A model generated the notes under the pieces. That model saw nothing but the letters and a program-made list of their open reading frames with translations, did no database searches and was not told the origin of the DNA. Source: Geminisphaera colitermitum TAV2 (GTDB taxonomy: Bacteria > Verrucomicrobiota > Verrucomicrobiia > Opitutales > Opitutaceae). Taken from it: DNA of 64,000 bases. Positions 63,759 through 64,000 of the stretch are shown here, piece after piece (positions within the stretch are counted from its first letter, which is position 1; each line of letters starts with the position of its first letter). Where the stretch lies: contig NZ_ABEA03000094.1 in the NCBI RefSeq assembly GCF_000171235.2, positions 1 through 64,000 on the forward strand. Direction: 5' to 3'. A program made the position numbers and the translations under genes.

Positions 63759-64000
63759 CCGATACACCCGCAACGCCCGATCTCGCCCCCGCCGCCGTTA
63801 CCGTGCCGGACGGCGGCCCAACGCCCTTCCAGTTGGAGGAGGCGCAGCGTCGCCGCACGCTGGTCGAGGCGTTGTCCCGGTATCCCTCGCTCAAGGCCGC
63901 CGCCGCCGCGCTCTGCGAGCCGGTCGCCAATCTTTGCCGCTATCGCAAAGCATGGGACGGCTCGCTCGCCTCGCTCATGCCCGCCGGCGCCACCGGACGC
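63755..64000 (+). CDS. partial phage early protein, N-terminus only
   Basis: MTDTPATPDLAPAAVTVPDGGPTPFQLEEAQRRRTLVEALSRYPSLKAAAAALCEPVANLCRYRKAWDGS, open at window edge. Confidence 0.6.
   Translation, partial: MTDTPATPDLAPAAVTVPDGGPTPFQLEEAQRRRTLVEALSRYPSLKAAAAALCEPVANLCRYRKAWDGSLASLMPAGATGR

Larger units (their letters stand above)
53856..64000. mobile_element. Mu-like prophage or prophage-derived packaging element (right end beyond window)
   Basis: gp29-like portal, terminase, gp27-like DUF3486, lysis-type genes, XRE regulators, ParB-like protein; change in repeat content. Confidence 0.82.

Noticed and set aside
63755-64000. MuA-like transposase call for the last ORF
   Set aside because: Only the N-terminal ~82 residues are visible and they contain no catalytic motif; left as partial early protein.

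Overview
The window is high-GC bacterial DNA. Gene content (PEP-CTERM proteins, prepilin-type proteins, GxxExxY protein, LacI/GH105 polysaccharide modules) suggests Verrucomicrobiota, probably Opitutaceae-like; that assignment is inference. About 1-53.85 kb is host chromosome: haloacetate dehalogenase-like hydrolase, cyclophilin/Ig surface protein, Gld-like ABC exporter operon, two LacI/prepilin/PEP-CTERM modules, rlmN, LptF/G-like permease, mnmE, GxxExxY protein, mnmG, mutM, DTW protein, transporters, a DAHP synthase gene, rhomboid, a pectin/rhamnogalacturonan-type operon, UspA, CPBP protease, thiL, tsaE, creC-like kinase. About 53.86-64 kb is a Mu-like prophage or packaging element (portal, split terminase, gp27-like, lysis-type genes, XRE regulators, ParB-like protein), cut off at the right edge. 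Three layers of structure are not explained by the genes. (1) More than 20 G/C homopolymers of 8-22 nt, in leaders and inside CDSs, absent from the prophage; one throws the DUF4340 gene out of frame. (2) Several families of palindromic repeats, some inserted in frame inside essential-type genes: mnmE between G4 and G5, mnmG, a LacI regulator, probably a CPBP protease. (3) A GxxExxY (PD-(D/E)XK-like) gene bounded by 35-bp inverted repeats made of 10-bp units, next to a gene-less relative with the same terminal architecture: a candidate nuclease-associated mobile palindrome system. No rRNA, tRNA or CRISPR array was recognised by eye.
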